Assembly: GCA_026120185.1 (NCBI GenBank)
Contig: JANUWF010001659.1
Location: 1 to 64,000 of the forward strand
DNA length: 64,000 nt
From: Voacanga thouarsii
Lineage: Eukaryota > Streptophyta > Magnoliopsida > Gentianales > Apocynaceae
Direction: 5' to 3'
The number at the start of each line of letters is the position of its first letter. The first letter of the stretch is position 1. Both the position numbers and the translations under genes were made by a program. A model generated the notes under the pieces. That model searched no databases and was not told the origin of the DNA. It worked only from the letters and a program-made list of their open reading frames with translations. Positions 22,453-35,210 of this stretch are shown one piece after another.

Positions 22453-24329
22453 TGATAGGGCCTAAATTAGTCATATTTTTATTAGTTATTTGAGGCTATT
22501 TTGTGATACATTCTGTTCAATAATTAATCATATTCCTTCATATTTGAGATTTTACCCTTAGAAAGATATTTTGTTAATTATTTAAGATTTTAGGGGTAAA
22601 ACAAAGCAAAAATGTCACAAAATAGAACATAGGCGGAGCCGGCCTGGGTAGAGGAACCGGCGTCGGCCACACACTATTGGCATGCATTTCGAGATGACAG
22701 AAAATTATTGAAACAGGACCGGAACAGAACTAAACTGGCGTCGGCTGTACTCCGGACAATATTGTGCTAAAATCAAGAAACAATCGACAAACGATAGAAG
22801 AAACAGAACACAATCGGCGTCGGCTCCAATAGCCAAGGTGGCACCAGCTGTGCCTTGAGGATAAGATGGAATCTTGATTTTTCTACGTGATTTTTGGTAA
22901 TCTGTAGAATTTTAGTATCTTCCTATTTCTACTCGGCCAAGAACCTTGCACCAACGAGTTTAGGCACTTCCTAAGCCTATAAATAGATGGAAAACACAAG
23001 AGAAAAAGAGAGAATTCATAAATCATCATAGAAAATCACTCAAATCAAAGAAACAATTCTCTAAATCAATGAGGGTTGTACAAGAAGGTTTTCATAGGAA
23101 AAAGAATGAGGTACAAAGTGATATTTTTATTATATATCGCATCCATAAGGAACTTATACGAAAGGCTGTGATGTGTCCCATAGTTTTCCATTTGTGTGAG
23201 ATTCTTTGTGTACATGGACTCAGACAAAGGGGTTCCATGCGGGAATTGTTCCCTCCGCTTCGTAAGCTATAGCCAAGGTGCTAAGGAGGTCTATTAGGAG
23301 GGCAACCCCCCTCTAAGATTGATAGAGTTAGCTGTAGGTAGGAAAGATTCCCACTCTTTTGACCTTCCCTACCTTTTCGGGTAGTTCTTTCTTATAAAGG
23401 TGGGACTGTAAAAGCACCGGTTGAAGTACCAACTCCAACTACTGCCTTTTCTACTGCAGCTATGGTTGTCTATGAGTACTTTCTTTTACTTTGTTTTCTT
23501 TTTTTTAAACAATGATGTTTTAATTGTTTTATTGTAATTTGACATTGTTTTAGGTATTCATGATTTTTAGAGTACTTGATCTTTTGATTAATTGATTATT
23601 CTTCTTGGTATTTAATTACTTAAGTTTATTACGAAATTAATTGGTTGGTTCTTTCTATTAACTCGATGAGACCAAAGGGATTGATGGTGGTTTCAATTTA
23701 TTAATTTTATATTTGTTGTCTATTAACTCGTCGAGACCAAATGGGTTAATTTCTAAGAACTGATAATTAAAGGTTAATTGATGTTTGCCGAGACCAAGGA
23801 TTCATTGGTTAATTTCATGTTTTAAATTTACCGAGACCAAGGGAATTTAGGCAAGAATTGTGTTTAATGCATCTTTTAGATGAATTAGTTGAGACGAGAC
23901 CAAGTGATTCTGATTTATCTAGAAGGTAGTGATTTTATGGATTGAAAAAGAAGTGAATCTATCTTAATCCTTCATGATGCTAAGAGAAAGTTAATTATGA
24001 TAATAATTAAGCCCTTTTAGATCATGTTTGTCAAAATAATGGTTTGAGTTACATAATTCTCCATTCTTGACAAGTATATATATTCTTTTATTTTTTATTT
24101 TATTTTCCTTTTTATTTATTTTTCACTTTATTGAGTCGGTTAAACAATAAAAGAAAAGTGATTAATACATACTTGTTCCTAGAGGATCGACACTCGTTTG
24201 AACCCTATGCTATGTTAATAATGAGTATGTTTACTCATACGTGTAATTTGGGGTTAATATTTTAATTTAAACTTGATTGGGAATGTGCTTATTTTTATCT
24301 GATTTTTATACCCAAATAAATACGCATCA
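22453..24329 (+). repeat. Athila-type 5' LTR, long form (unit 1)
   Basis: Same length (1,877 bp), ends, TATA box (22978-22985) and insert (23111-23459) as the left copy. Confidence 0.85.
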
Positions 24330-24335
24330 AGTTTT

Positions 24336-24353
24336 TGGTGCTGTTGCCGGGGA
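24336..24353 (+). other. Athila-type primer-binding site (unit 1)
   Basis: Same 18-bp motif and spacing as in the left copy. Confidence 0.85.
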
Positions 24354-24642
24354 AAAAAATCTATGTTCATTTGTTTAATAACTCTTTCCTCGTGCCAAAA
24401 ACATCAAGTTTTTTACGCCATTACCGGGGAACAATATCTTGAAAGCTTGGATTTTGTTGATTTAACCATGTCAATATGTAAATATGTACAATTGTTCTTT
24501 TCACAAAAAGGTTCTATCGTTTGTATCTTGTATATCTTTGTAATCTAATTTACTAACTTTGACTAACTTGGTATTCTTTTGTAATCATGAATTCTGTTAT
24601 CTAACTCATTCCTTGTTTTTTTTTCGATGTTATCCTTGGTAC

Positions 24643-24668
24643 ATGACCCGGAAATCTAAAGGCGAGAT
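24643..24668 (+). pseudogene. First 26 nt of Athila gag (unit 1)
   Basis: Same fragment as 6660-6685, again cut by an X LTR start at 24669. Confidence 0.7.
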
Positions 24669-25257
24669 TGTGAAACCCTAGTCAAAACCAACCTTAGAAT
24701 AAGGGGGTTGGGATGCATAGCATATTTATTTGCATGTTTAAATATATTTTTGTATGATTTTATGTGCTTTGGATTTGTGTTTTATAGTCTAGAGGGCTTG
24801 ATTATGTTTATTGAGTAAGAAGGGCAAAATGATAATTTTTGCTTGAGGTGAAATTAGGGAGATAGCTTGAGGATTAAATAGGAAAGATATTTTAGAGAGA
24901 AAATAAAAACAAGGGTTGTTGTGGTTTGGTGGTTGAGCCTTGGAGTTAATTCTTGAGGTCTTGAGTTCAAATTCCATCATTGAAGTTTTAGCAAGGTTAA
25001 ATTCTATTTTTGGTGAAGTAGACTATATTTTGTTCTTAGCTTGATTTAGGGGAGAGCAGGAGTGTTGTCCTAAGGGAGACATGATAGGAGTATCCTAATC
25101 CTACTCTTATGCCCTACGCAAAATTCCTAAGGGGAATTCATTTCCTTTTGATCCTTAATTTTTCCTATCTCTCAATTAATTAGATTGGTCAAATTTGTTC
25201 TAGCCAATTTCATTCCAAAAATTTTAGTAAAGTGCTGTGGTTTTGAAGGATCAAAAT
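24669..25257 (+). repeat. X LTR, outer copy, first 589 bp (unit 1)
   Basis: Same as 6686-7274, with identical length and ends and the same tRNA-like boxes near 24922-24974. Confidence 0.8.
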
Positions 25258-25502
25258 TGTGAAACCCCAGTCAAGACCAACCATAGAGAAGGGGGTTGAG
25301 ATGCATATCATGCTTTATTTCATGATTAAATATGTTTTCATATGATTTCTATGTGCTTTGAATTTGATTTTTATTATCTTGAAGCCTTGTTGGTGAGTGA
25401 TGTGTGAGAGGGGCAAAATGGTAATTTTTGCCCGAGGTGAAAATAAGGAGATAGCTTGTGGATTGAATAGGAAATAATTTTTCTAGTACAAATAGCAACA
25501 AA
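25258..25502 (+). repeat. X LTR, inner copy, first 245 bp, cut at the array junction (unit 1)
   Basis: Same as 7275-7518; ends at the CAACAA junction. Confidence 0.8.
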
Positions 25503-28500
25503 TAAGTATCCATACACTTCGCGTTTGGCTTGTCATAGTAACCTTTTTGTCGTCAAATAAGTTTATGTAGGAGCTTACTTAATTCTTTACTTGATCAAAA
25601 TCAAGAATCTTCCAAAGCTGACCTAACCCTGTCTGGGGTATACACAAGTCATATGGTTATACTCAAGCTATATTCGATTCCATAAATAATCCTAGTTCAA
25701 CTTATTCTAATAATGACCCTATTGTCCTAAGTTTTAAGGCTAGATGATTAAGGCTTTTATAAAATATGACTAGCTTTAAAATAACTAGGGGTTGTAAAAT
25801 GATTACTAAGAAGTTATAGGCTCAAAAAATAAACCTTGAGTGTTGTTGTTAATAAATAAACTAGGGTTTCATTGGTGAAGAATCCTAAGTTCTAGGTGAT
25901 ATTAATAAATGGTCATTCTTAAATAATAATTTTAAAGTAAATATTAAATTATTACTAATCTATTAATTAATAATTAATAGATAGAAAATAAGTAAAATTA
26001 ATAATAAATAAATTTTATTAAATCTTGATTAGCAAATAAATATGATATTTATGAATATATGGCCTACAAGATTAATATTTTATCTATTATTATTATTCAT
26101 ATAAAAGGTTTTATTTATTGTTATTATCATATATAAGTATTTATATATTACAAAAGATATCATTTATTTGGCTAAAATATCACTATGTCATTTAATATTC
26201 CAATTCTAAAACTTCCAAGGGCTTCTGAAATCTTTGGAGGAAAATGTAGTATTAATTTTAATTATCGTAATAAAATTGGCTAATTAAAATAACTTAGGAT
26301 CAACAAGGTCATGATCATAAATTTCCTATTGCTAACAAGAATCATGAACATATACCTCAACATCAATCAACAAACTATCCTATTCATGAATAAAGGCTTA
26401 AATCCATACCAACTATCACATGGCCAAATCTCTACTAAGCATAATCATACTTATGGCTTCAATGAAAATAAGAACATAATACCCTATTCACCAAAGGTAA
26501 CATAATATCTAGCATGCTTAAACATTCATACTCACTTAAGACATGAAGAACATGCATCGATCCACAAGGAAATTCATAAAGCTTAACCACGGCCAAACAT
26601 TCTCATGCTCCAATCTCAACTCCTTCATACATAAGCATATACTCAATCCCCAATCATATTCTATCCTTTTCTATCAACATCTAAGAGACATAAATTTAGA
26701 ATTGAATAGAAGGTTAAAGAGAAATACTTGGTTGATGACTATCTCGATGAAGATTTAAGGAGATCCACACGCTTGAGAGGCTTGAACCGTCCAAAAGGGG
26801 AGAAGGAAAACAGCCATGGTTGTAGCAACCATTTCGGCTAAGAGAGAGAGAGAGAGAAAGAGAATATTAGTATGACATGTTAAAGATTGAAGGGAAGAAG
26901 ATGAACAAAAGTTGTTCTTGGTTACCTTGATGATGTTCTTGAGACTTCAAGGAAAATTCTGGTTTTTTATCCGATTGCAAATTTTTGTTTTCAAGATTTG
27001 ATGTTATAAAATCCAGAAATGGACTCTAGGGAGTATGTAGGCATGTTCTAGAACTTTTGGGAGGGATTAGAGGTGTTTAGAGTGGTCTTAGGCTTGAAGA
27101 AAAGTAGTGTGTGTTCTTGGTGAAAATGGAGAGAATTGGAGAGAAGTGCTAGATGAAATTGCTGAAGGGGTTGGCCAAATGATTGAGGAGGTTCTAGGAT
27201 TTTGATTTTCAGATTAGAGGGAAGAGAGAAATCTGGTTGTTTGAAATTCAAATGGAGAAATTTATTTAGTGTTTTAAGGTAAAAGATATGGTAATGATGT
27301 TTGATTGATGGAGGTTCCTTGGAGCTACAATGAAGTAGGCTGGTTTGCTAAAATGAATGAGGGTTGAAGGAGCTATAAGGCTGGCCAAAATTCTGAGTTC
27401 AATGGTGGGAGAATTTCTGGTTTTTGGAAGCTTAATCCAAGGGTGTTTTCATAGAGCAATTGCTAGAATTTTTAAACTTCAAATGGAAGTTTGATTGGAG
27501 TGATTGTAGGAGAAATTTGAGGAGTGGCTATGGAGTCTAATTGTGTAAGGTCAGTGGAGGGGGCAATGGAATTCATTTCATGGCTGAACAAAGGTAAACT
27601 CACAGAAGTTTGTGGTGATTTTCGGACAAGTCTTGAAAAGGGAGCAAGGCTGCAATTTTCTGGTTGAGATTCAAATTGTTTGCTGGAATTTGTTGTGCAT
27701 TTTTTCTGCAAGGTTCCAGCCAATTTGTAGAGGGTTTAAAGAGGTATTTGAGGGTCCTTTAAGGCTGGTTTCTAGCCTTCTATATGTAGGAAAAGCAGAG
27801 GTAATTTACTGGTTTGAAGGGTAGAAGAAACAGCTTGTTTTTGGTCTGCTATGTATCGAAGCTGCCCATAATTTTTTTCTGGTTTGCATAGCTTTGTGCA
27901 GTCTAGTTTTTGGCAAAGAATTTTAATCTTGAAGTTTACTAAGTTGGCCATTTTTTTGGCAGCAATTGAGTAAGAAAGATGGCTAAGGTTTTCGAAAGTT
28001 AGGCTGCCTAAGAATCTGGAAAATTTTCAGATTTCTTCCATGGAAAAGATGAACACTATGGAGTGGAGTTTGAAGGTCCAACCATGGAGATTAACTTCTC
28101 TTGGGAACCTTCCTTAACCCCTTCCCTATTTTTAGTCTAATCTCCAACCTCTAAGAATTACTTTCAAAATTTAAAGGCTAATAAACCTTGCTGAATTTTC
28201 TGGAATCAAAACATAGATTTGGATAAATTGAACAAATTTAATTGGTAAGGAATTTAGGGTAAGCTAGGAAATAAAAGGACATGAATCCCTTAAGAATACT
28301 TTTTAGGACATAAGAATAGGATTAGGACATTCCCTTCATGACTCCCCTAGGACAACTCTCCTATTTTTAGTTATGGAATGCAAGGGACGAAAATTCCACC
28401 TTAAATCATGACAAAAACTTAAATGATAGGATTTGAATTCAAGACCTTAGAGATTAATTCCAAGGCTCTAACCACTAAACCACAACAACTCTTGTTCTCA

Positions 28501-28739
28501 TTTTCTCTCCCAAATATTCTTCCTATTTAATCCCCAAGCTATTTTCCTATTTTGACCTCAAGCAAAAATTACCATTTTACCTTTCCTACTCATTAAGCAT
28601 AATTAAGCCTTCTAGACTATAAATCGTAATTCTAAAGCACATAAAATCATTCAAATATATATATATACATTCATGCAAGAAAATATGATATGAATCCTGA
28701 CTCCCTTACTCTAGGGTTGGCTTTAGATGGGGTTTCACA
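25503..28739 (-). repeat. Inverted X LTR piece (unit 2)
   Basis: Copy of 7519-10759, 3,237 bp, starting at 28739 on the minus strand against the transporter exon. The GA microsatellite is shorter and an 11-bp-scale insertion is present near 27760. Non-coding. Confidence 0.75.
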
Positions 28740-29360
28740 CAAACCAACCCCAAAATCATCAACTAAGCTTAGCCAAAAGTAGGACATACACATTTGGAGG
28801 CCACAACATCCAATACCCCTAATAAAATATAGGATAGATGAGATTATTAGCATAGGACGTCGACCCAGCCAATCAGCAACAACACTAGAGAATATTGTAA
28901 TTACAGTTCCTCCAATAAGTGACATGGCCACAATGAGCCTTCTATATTAAGCTCACTTTTCATTTTGAATTCTCTAATGATATATAGAACACCCCCTGTT
29001 ATTATTATTATTATTTTAGTAGGAAAATAAGTGCTTATGATAAACCAATTTATTGTTCCACCAGAAAACAAAGCTTTTACAACTTTGGCATTGATAATAG
29101 TACCAATATAACTAAAAAAGCATGGATCTTGAAGAAGAAATTTGAACAAGCTATTTAAAATTTTACTAACACATAAAAGGGCCAAGAAAAAAAATAAAGA
29201 GATAGAAGAACTAAGATAATTCACTCCAGCATACTATGGATACTAAAAATTTGAGCAAATAAAGAACATGCATATATTACCAGCAATGGTGGCATTGCCC
29301 CATCCCTTCAATAGATTTTTTGATGGCATCACCACTAGCTACTAGCACTGCACCACTCAT
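28740..29360 (-). pseudogene. Tonoplast monosaccharide transporter (TMT/TST/MSSP) fragment, unit 2
   Basis: Better-preserved copy. The start codon is intact at 29360-29358 and is followed by codons for MSGAVLVA, as in the family. Exon 1 (29281-29360) ends at a canonical GT, a 285-bp intron (28996-29280) ends in CAG, and exon 2 (28740-28995) reads on with the phase kept across the splice. Still broken: exon 1 has one extra base in an A run, exon 2 lacks one base before the LIVAMSLI block, and the gene stops after roughly 110 codons at the X LTR. The conserved Asp in GWDN is Gly here. The retained intron shows this is a genomic fragment, not a retrocopy. Confidence 0.87.
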
Positions 29361-29575
29361 CTTTCTCCAACAGATCTGTAGCAGTAACTGATTTGGAGTG
29401 GCCATTCATGCCTCGACCTCCTTAAACTTCCATATTTCTTTATCTGCAGTTCAGTTACTGCCTTCCAACACAAATGTATGTACTCAAAAGAAACAAATCC
29501 ACAAAAAAAAAAGGTAGAAATATAACAAACAAAAAACGCACAAAAAAAGAAGAGAAAATAGAAAATGTACAAATT

Positions 29576-31124
29576 TGATATGGCCTAAATTAGTCATATT
29601 TTTCCTAGTTATTTGAGGCTATTTTGTGATACATTCTGTTTAATAACTAGTCATATTCCTTCATATTTGAGATTTTATCCTTTGAAAAGTATTTTATTCA
29701 TTATTTCAGATTTTCGGGCTAAAACAAAGAAAAAAGATCACAAAACAGAACCAAGGCGGCGCCGGACAGGGCAGAGGAACCTGCGTCGGCTACACACTAT
29801 CGACATACACTTTGAGACGAAAAAAAATTGTTGAAATAGGACCGGAACAAAACCAAATAGGCACCAGCTCTAGCAGCTAAGGCAGCGTCGGCTGTACTCT
29901 GGACAACATTATGCTAAAATTAAGGAAAAATCAGTGAACAACGGAAGAAACAGAACACAACCGGCGCTGGCTCTAGCAACCAAGGCGGTGCTGGTTGTGC
30001 CCTAAGGATAAGATGTAATCTTGATTTTTCTACGCAGTTTTTGGTAATCTGTGAAATTTTAGTATCTTCCTACTTCTACTCGGCCAAGAACCTTACACCA
30101 ACAAGTTTAGTCACTTCCTAAGTATATAAATAGAGGGAAAACACAAGAGAAAATGTGAGAATTCATAGATCATCATAGAAATTCACTTAAATCAAATGAG
30201 GAATTCTTCAATTCAAGGAGGATTGTGCAAGAAGGTCTTCAAAGAAAGAAGAAGGAGGCTTGTCTATGAGTGCTTTCTTTTACTTTGTTTTCTTTTTCTT
30301 GACAATGATGTATTAATTGTTTTATTGTAATTTGACATTATTTTAGGTATTCATTATTTTGAGAGTTATTTGATCTTTTGATTAATTGACTGTTATTCTT
30401 GGTATTTAATTACTTGTGCTTATTATGAGATTAATTGGTTGTTTCTTTCCATTAACTTGCTTGAACAAAGGGGTTGATGGTGGTCTCAATTCATTAGTTT
30501 CATATTTGTTGACTCTTAACTTACTTGGACAAAGGGGTCAATTGTGAGGACAAAGTAATTACAAGTTAATTGATGTCTGCCAGAATATGGATTCATTGGT
30601 TAATTTCATGTGTAAATTTGCCAGGAATGGAAATTTAATCACGGGATTGTGTTTAATGCATCTTTTAGGTAAATTAGTTGAGACAGGATATGTAATGCTA
30701 ATTTATCTAAAAGATAGGGATTTCATGGATTGGACAAAGAAGTGAATCTATATTATCCTTCATGATGCCAAGAGAATGATTAGTTATGATAATGATTAAG
30801 TACTCGAGGATCATATTTGTAAAAATAATGGTTTATGTTACCTAATTCTACATCCTTGATATGTATATATTTATTTTATTTTATTTTATTTTATTTTATT
30901 TTATTTTTTACTTCGTTTTAACTTTATTGAGTCAGTTAAACAATGAAAGAAAATGGATTAATGCATACTTGTTCCTTAAGGATCGACACTCGTTTGAACC
31001 CTATGCTATGTTAATGATGAGTATGCTTGCTCATATGTGTAATTTGGGGTTAACGTTTAATTTAAACTTGATTGGAAATGTGCTTATTTTTATATGATTT
31101 TTATACCCAAATAAATATGCATTA
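29576..31124 (+). repeat. Solo Athila-type LTR, short form, TSD AAATT (unit 2)
   Basis: Copy of 11595-13143, also 1,549 bp, flanked by AAATT (29571-29575 and 31125-31129). The terminal CATCA has become CATTA. Confidence 0.9.
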
Positions 31125-31129
31125 AAATT

Positions 31130-32735
31130 TCCAATCACTCATCAAGAATTGCCAAAGCAACATCTCAACATCTATAATCCAACATTTCCAAGATCCATTG
31201 GTAGACCTATATCTCGAGCCCTGGTTGTGTTTTCTGTCAACTCGAGCACTCGAGAAGTTTGCAAGGCCATCTCAGAATGAAGCTGGGGGCATGTCATAGC
31301 TAGCTGAAAATTTAAAGAGAGAAAGAAAAGGCAAGACATTTCAGTAAATAATCACGATGCTTGACCAAGCATACTTTCAAATACGTATTTAGTGCTGCCA
31401 CGCAACCCCTTCCCCCCAATGAGAAAAAAGAAGAAGAAAAAAGGTTGTATAAAAGTAACAAGTCAACGTAAGTCATGTAGAAGATACTGCAATTCAACAC
31501 CGAACAAGAAGGAAAAATTTAAAAAAAATTACATTCCTTAAGCAAAAATTACTAGTTCCTACCCAAAAAAGTTACATTCCTTACCATTATTTTTCTTAAG
31601 TTTCTTATAATCAGTTATTATATTTTAAATTATGATAATATATAAATATATATATATATATATTTGTACTAAATACTAATTATATATATTTATATATTTA
31701 TATGTATATAAAAATAATGGTAAAATATGCCAACTACTCTTGAACTTTATCAAAATTTGATTTTCACATTTGAACTTTAAAATATGTGATTTTACCTTTT
31801 GAACATTGGAAACATCTAAAAAAAAAATAGCTCTTCCAATAATAAAAGTTCAAGTACAATACAAAGTTATCATATATTAGCCCACATTCTCTTATTTTCT
31901 GCTTTCAAAATATTATTCTTTAACTTCAATCCTACTATATGCTCTTCAAATTTCTTCATATTATCTAGCAATTTCAAAATCTGACTCCATACTTCTTATG
32001 CGACACAATAATATTGGAATTACACTTTTGACATCTTTGAATCTAACCATATAACAAAAATAACAGATTTCACCCTTTAATATACAAAACCCAAACATAA
32101 AGATGAGAAAAAAAAAATGAAAGAAACCAAATTCTATTCTCGATAGTTAGTAATTTTGTTGACATTTCTACAGAAAGAAAGAATAGAAAGATAAGTGAAT
32201 TACTATAAAAAAAATACCAAAAGGTGAAGTGAGAGATGCACAAGTCACAATAGTCTTTTTATGTCATATATAAAAGCTACTTTATAAGAATTAGAGAGAA
32301 ACTAAAGGATCGCGGAAAAAAATAAATATACAACGAAAGTATGTAAATTAAAATTTTTTCCGAGCTAAAGTCTAGGAGTACTTACTTCTAGGGTTGGATT
32401 CGAGCTCAATAACACTTTTTGAACAGGAACGTCTACTTGTTTTGCGGGAATACTAGCTAACCGTCGACTTCTTCGCATCAAACACTTACCATGTTTGCTA
32501 ACTCTTGACCTTTCAAAGTATTCTCAAACCTCCTGTGGACTTCTATCGGTGAAAGTAGAACTAGGATGAAGAAGATTGGAAGAAAAACGGAAGAGTTAAA
32601 CATTAAATGGGGAAAAATGAAGGAAAAATGACAAGAAAACAATAGCCTTTGGTTTCATTCCTAAGGAAAAACTGAAAGCTGTTTTTCTATGTGAAGTTTT
32701 GGTCAACCCATGTACAGTACACAAACCATACATAT
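31130..32735. other. Unassigned DNA between LTRs (unit 2)
   Basis: Copy of 13149-14756 with scattered substitutions; same content and no recognised gene. Confidence 0.4.
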
Positions 32736-33272
32736 TGATGTGTATGATTTGGGTGTATAAAATCATTCAAATTTAAGCCCATCCCTAACTAGGTTTTAAT
32801 TAAAACATTAACCTCCAAATTACACACATGAGCAAGTACACTCATATGTCCCTTGATTGATGACTCTCCTCTTCTTGTGATTGATTGACAGCTTTTATCC
32901 TTGGATTCATATGTTTTTCTTGTGTTTTCCTTGCTTAAATAGGCTCCCAAGAGGCCTAAATTCGTTCCCTGAGAGTTCTTCACCAAGTAGATGTTAAAAA
33001 ATACCAAAACTCTTAGGAAATTCCCAAATTCGGGCAAAACAGGAAAAATTGCCACCAGTAAATACAGCCGACGCCGGCCGTGCACTGTTCCTAGAATGCT
33101 CTATTTTTTCTTCAGAAAATTCCCCTATTCCAGCATTGGGTCGGCGCCGGCTATGCTCCTCACGGCCGGCGTGGGCCTGGCATTGCTCAGCGACCAGTTT
33201 TTTCGTTGTTTTCCGGTTTTGTTTTGCAATAAAACACCAAAATACATTTCTAAGGGTAAAATATCAAATATT
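32736..33272 (-). repeat. Minus-strand Athila-type LTR with 723-bp deletion (unit 2)
   Basis: Copy of 14757-16016 reduced to 537 bp. The deletion joins ACTCATA (equivalent to 14867) to TGTCCCTTGATTG (equivalent to 15591); a short ATA/AT microhomology is visible at the join. Confidence 0.85.
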
Positions 33273-35194
33273 TGTTGGGAGGTATGCCTTCTTAGCCTAG
33301 GTTTCTGATGTAATTTTGACTTGTATTAATAAAAGTATTTTTCTTAGAAATTTTTTATGAATTCTTCTTTATATTTGTGCACAATTTTTCATTGGAAAAG
33401 ACCCATTATGTTTAAGTAAATAGTTCATATGAATGGAGGTCTTTCACAATAAGGTATGGACCATGGGATACTTAACACATAAGTTATTGTTCTTAAATGG
33501 ATGATGAGAATGGGAATCTCTTCATGGTGAGGTTATTGTGTTATGAATTCTAAATAGAGAATGGCTTACCTTTTGCTAATGAGTAGTCTTCTCGTTTCAT
33601 ATCACAAGTGTATTTCGAATTTGTATAATAGAACCTATAATAATAGTTTCTAAAAGTACTATATAATAGAAATCTAGACTACTATTGCTACTGTGTGGAC
33701 TTGCACTCTACAACTTGAGTATAAGTTGGTGATCTGACAAAGTTGGAAGCGTATGGTTGATATACTATAGTTGAGGTTCTTTAGAAGGATCAATATACTT
33801 GTATGTTGTGTATATGTAACTAGTTAGCCAAGACAGACTTGTACAAGATAATGTCTACACTATATCGCCCCTTGTGGTTGTCCTAATGATCTAATTATCC
33901 AGGGGCCTGGGGAACATGACTTGGATATTTACTTTAGGGTAGCTCACTTGGAAGGAGAAAATATTCCAAGTCGTGGATTATTGGACTAGAAGCCTAAGGA
34001 TGATAGATGTCTTTTAGAGAGGTGTCAAGTACACTCTTTCATTTCTAAATGCATGGTAGTGTGTAGAGAGGTATTTTAGTCATTTCACCTGTAGGTCGAA
34101 GACATAGTCAATGTAGCATTGTCCTTGGGGTCAATAATTCCTTATGATGATATTAGAAAATATTTAAAATACAAAATACATTTATTTATATAGTAAGGAT
34201 ATTTTGGTCATTTTAGTAGCTAAGGTGATGTGTCTTTTTGGTTATTGGAATCGCCTGTGAGTCCTAATTATTTTAGGTTGAGAATATGGTCACAATAAAA
34301 ATGATTTCATTTTATTTAGGAAGTCTAATTTATTTTTGGACTAGAATAAAATAAAGGAACGAGAGAAATTAAATTTATTATCTAGTTTCATTAGTTAAAT
34401 AATTATTTATGGCCTAAGCCTAGATTGAATAATTAAAAAAATTAACCTGGGCTTAAACTAGTTAATAAAAGGCTTAAATAATTATTTTAGTTCAATTGGA
34501 CCCATTTATTATTTATTGTATTATTTTAATAGACTCAGTAAATAAATAATTAATGATTATTATTTTTGAGCTCATTGGGTCCAAGAAAAATATTAAATTA
34601 ATTTTGGCTTAATAGCCTAGGCTAAAGGGTTATTTTGACTCACGGAACAAAAGAGTTAATGCTTAGCCAAACCTCTTCTGTTGATAGCCTCTGGGAATTT
34701 TGAAATATCAAAACTCTGGTGTTTTGGTTATCTGATATAGAGTGAATAGTCGTGTGTTCTTGTTAGATTCTCAACATAGTGGACACACGAAAAAAAAAAT
34801 GCGGAGCCTTACTCTGCCAAGCTCTCTCTCTCTCTCTCGTTTATTTTTCTTTCTTCCTTTTTGTCTTCTTGATTTTGCTATTCAATAGCAAAGGATCAAG
34901 AAGAGCTTTTCCTAACCTAAATTGTTTCATCAACATAGATTGGGCGGTGGAATATTCTAAGAAGCAAAGGCTTCGCGTTCATGCCATGGAGGAGTAGGAG
35001 ATTGGCGGGTCATTAATCGGAAACGTCGTCTAGGCAAGAATTCATTTTAGTGATTCACTCAACATCTACTTCACAGCTGCGAAATATAACACTGTGCAGA
35101 GGTATTGAAATTTTTATTCTTCCGTTGCACAATCTCTGTGCTGTTTTTGGCTTCGTCTTTATTACATGCATGGCTTCTGTTGGTTTTCAAAGCA
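33273..35194 (+). repeat. Copia 1 5' LTR (unit 2)
   Basis: Copy of 16017-17939, 1,922 bp, with the same TGTTGGG start within a minus-strand Athila-type LTR and the same PBS spacing. A handful of substitutions and single-base indels separate the copies. Confidence 0.75.
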
Positions 35195-35199
35195 ATAAG

Positions 35200-35210
35200 T
35201 GGTATCAGAG
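35200..35210 (+). other. Copia primer-binding site (tRNA-iMet type), unit 2
   Basis: Same TGGTATCAGAG motif and same spacing from the LTR as the unit 1 copy. Confidence 0.85.

Larger units (their letters stand above)
7519..25502. repeat. Tandem array: complete unit 1 (17,984 bp)
   Basis: Complete copy of the large direct repeat, delimited by identical junctions at both ends. Order: inverted X LTR piece, transporter pseudogene, solo Athila-type LTR, unassigned DNA, minus-strand Athila-type LTR, copia LTR and internal region, Athila-type 5' LTR with PBS and gag start, X LTR starts. The minus-strand Athila-type LTR lacks the 723-bp deletion seen in unit 2. Nested insertions with matching target duplications inside the unit show that the retrotransposons were assembled before the segment was duplicated. 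Confidence 0.9.
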
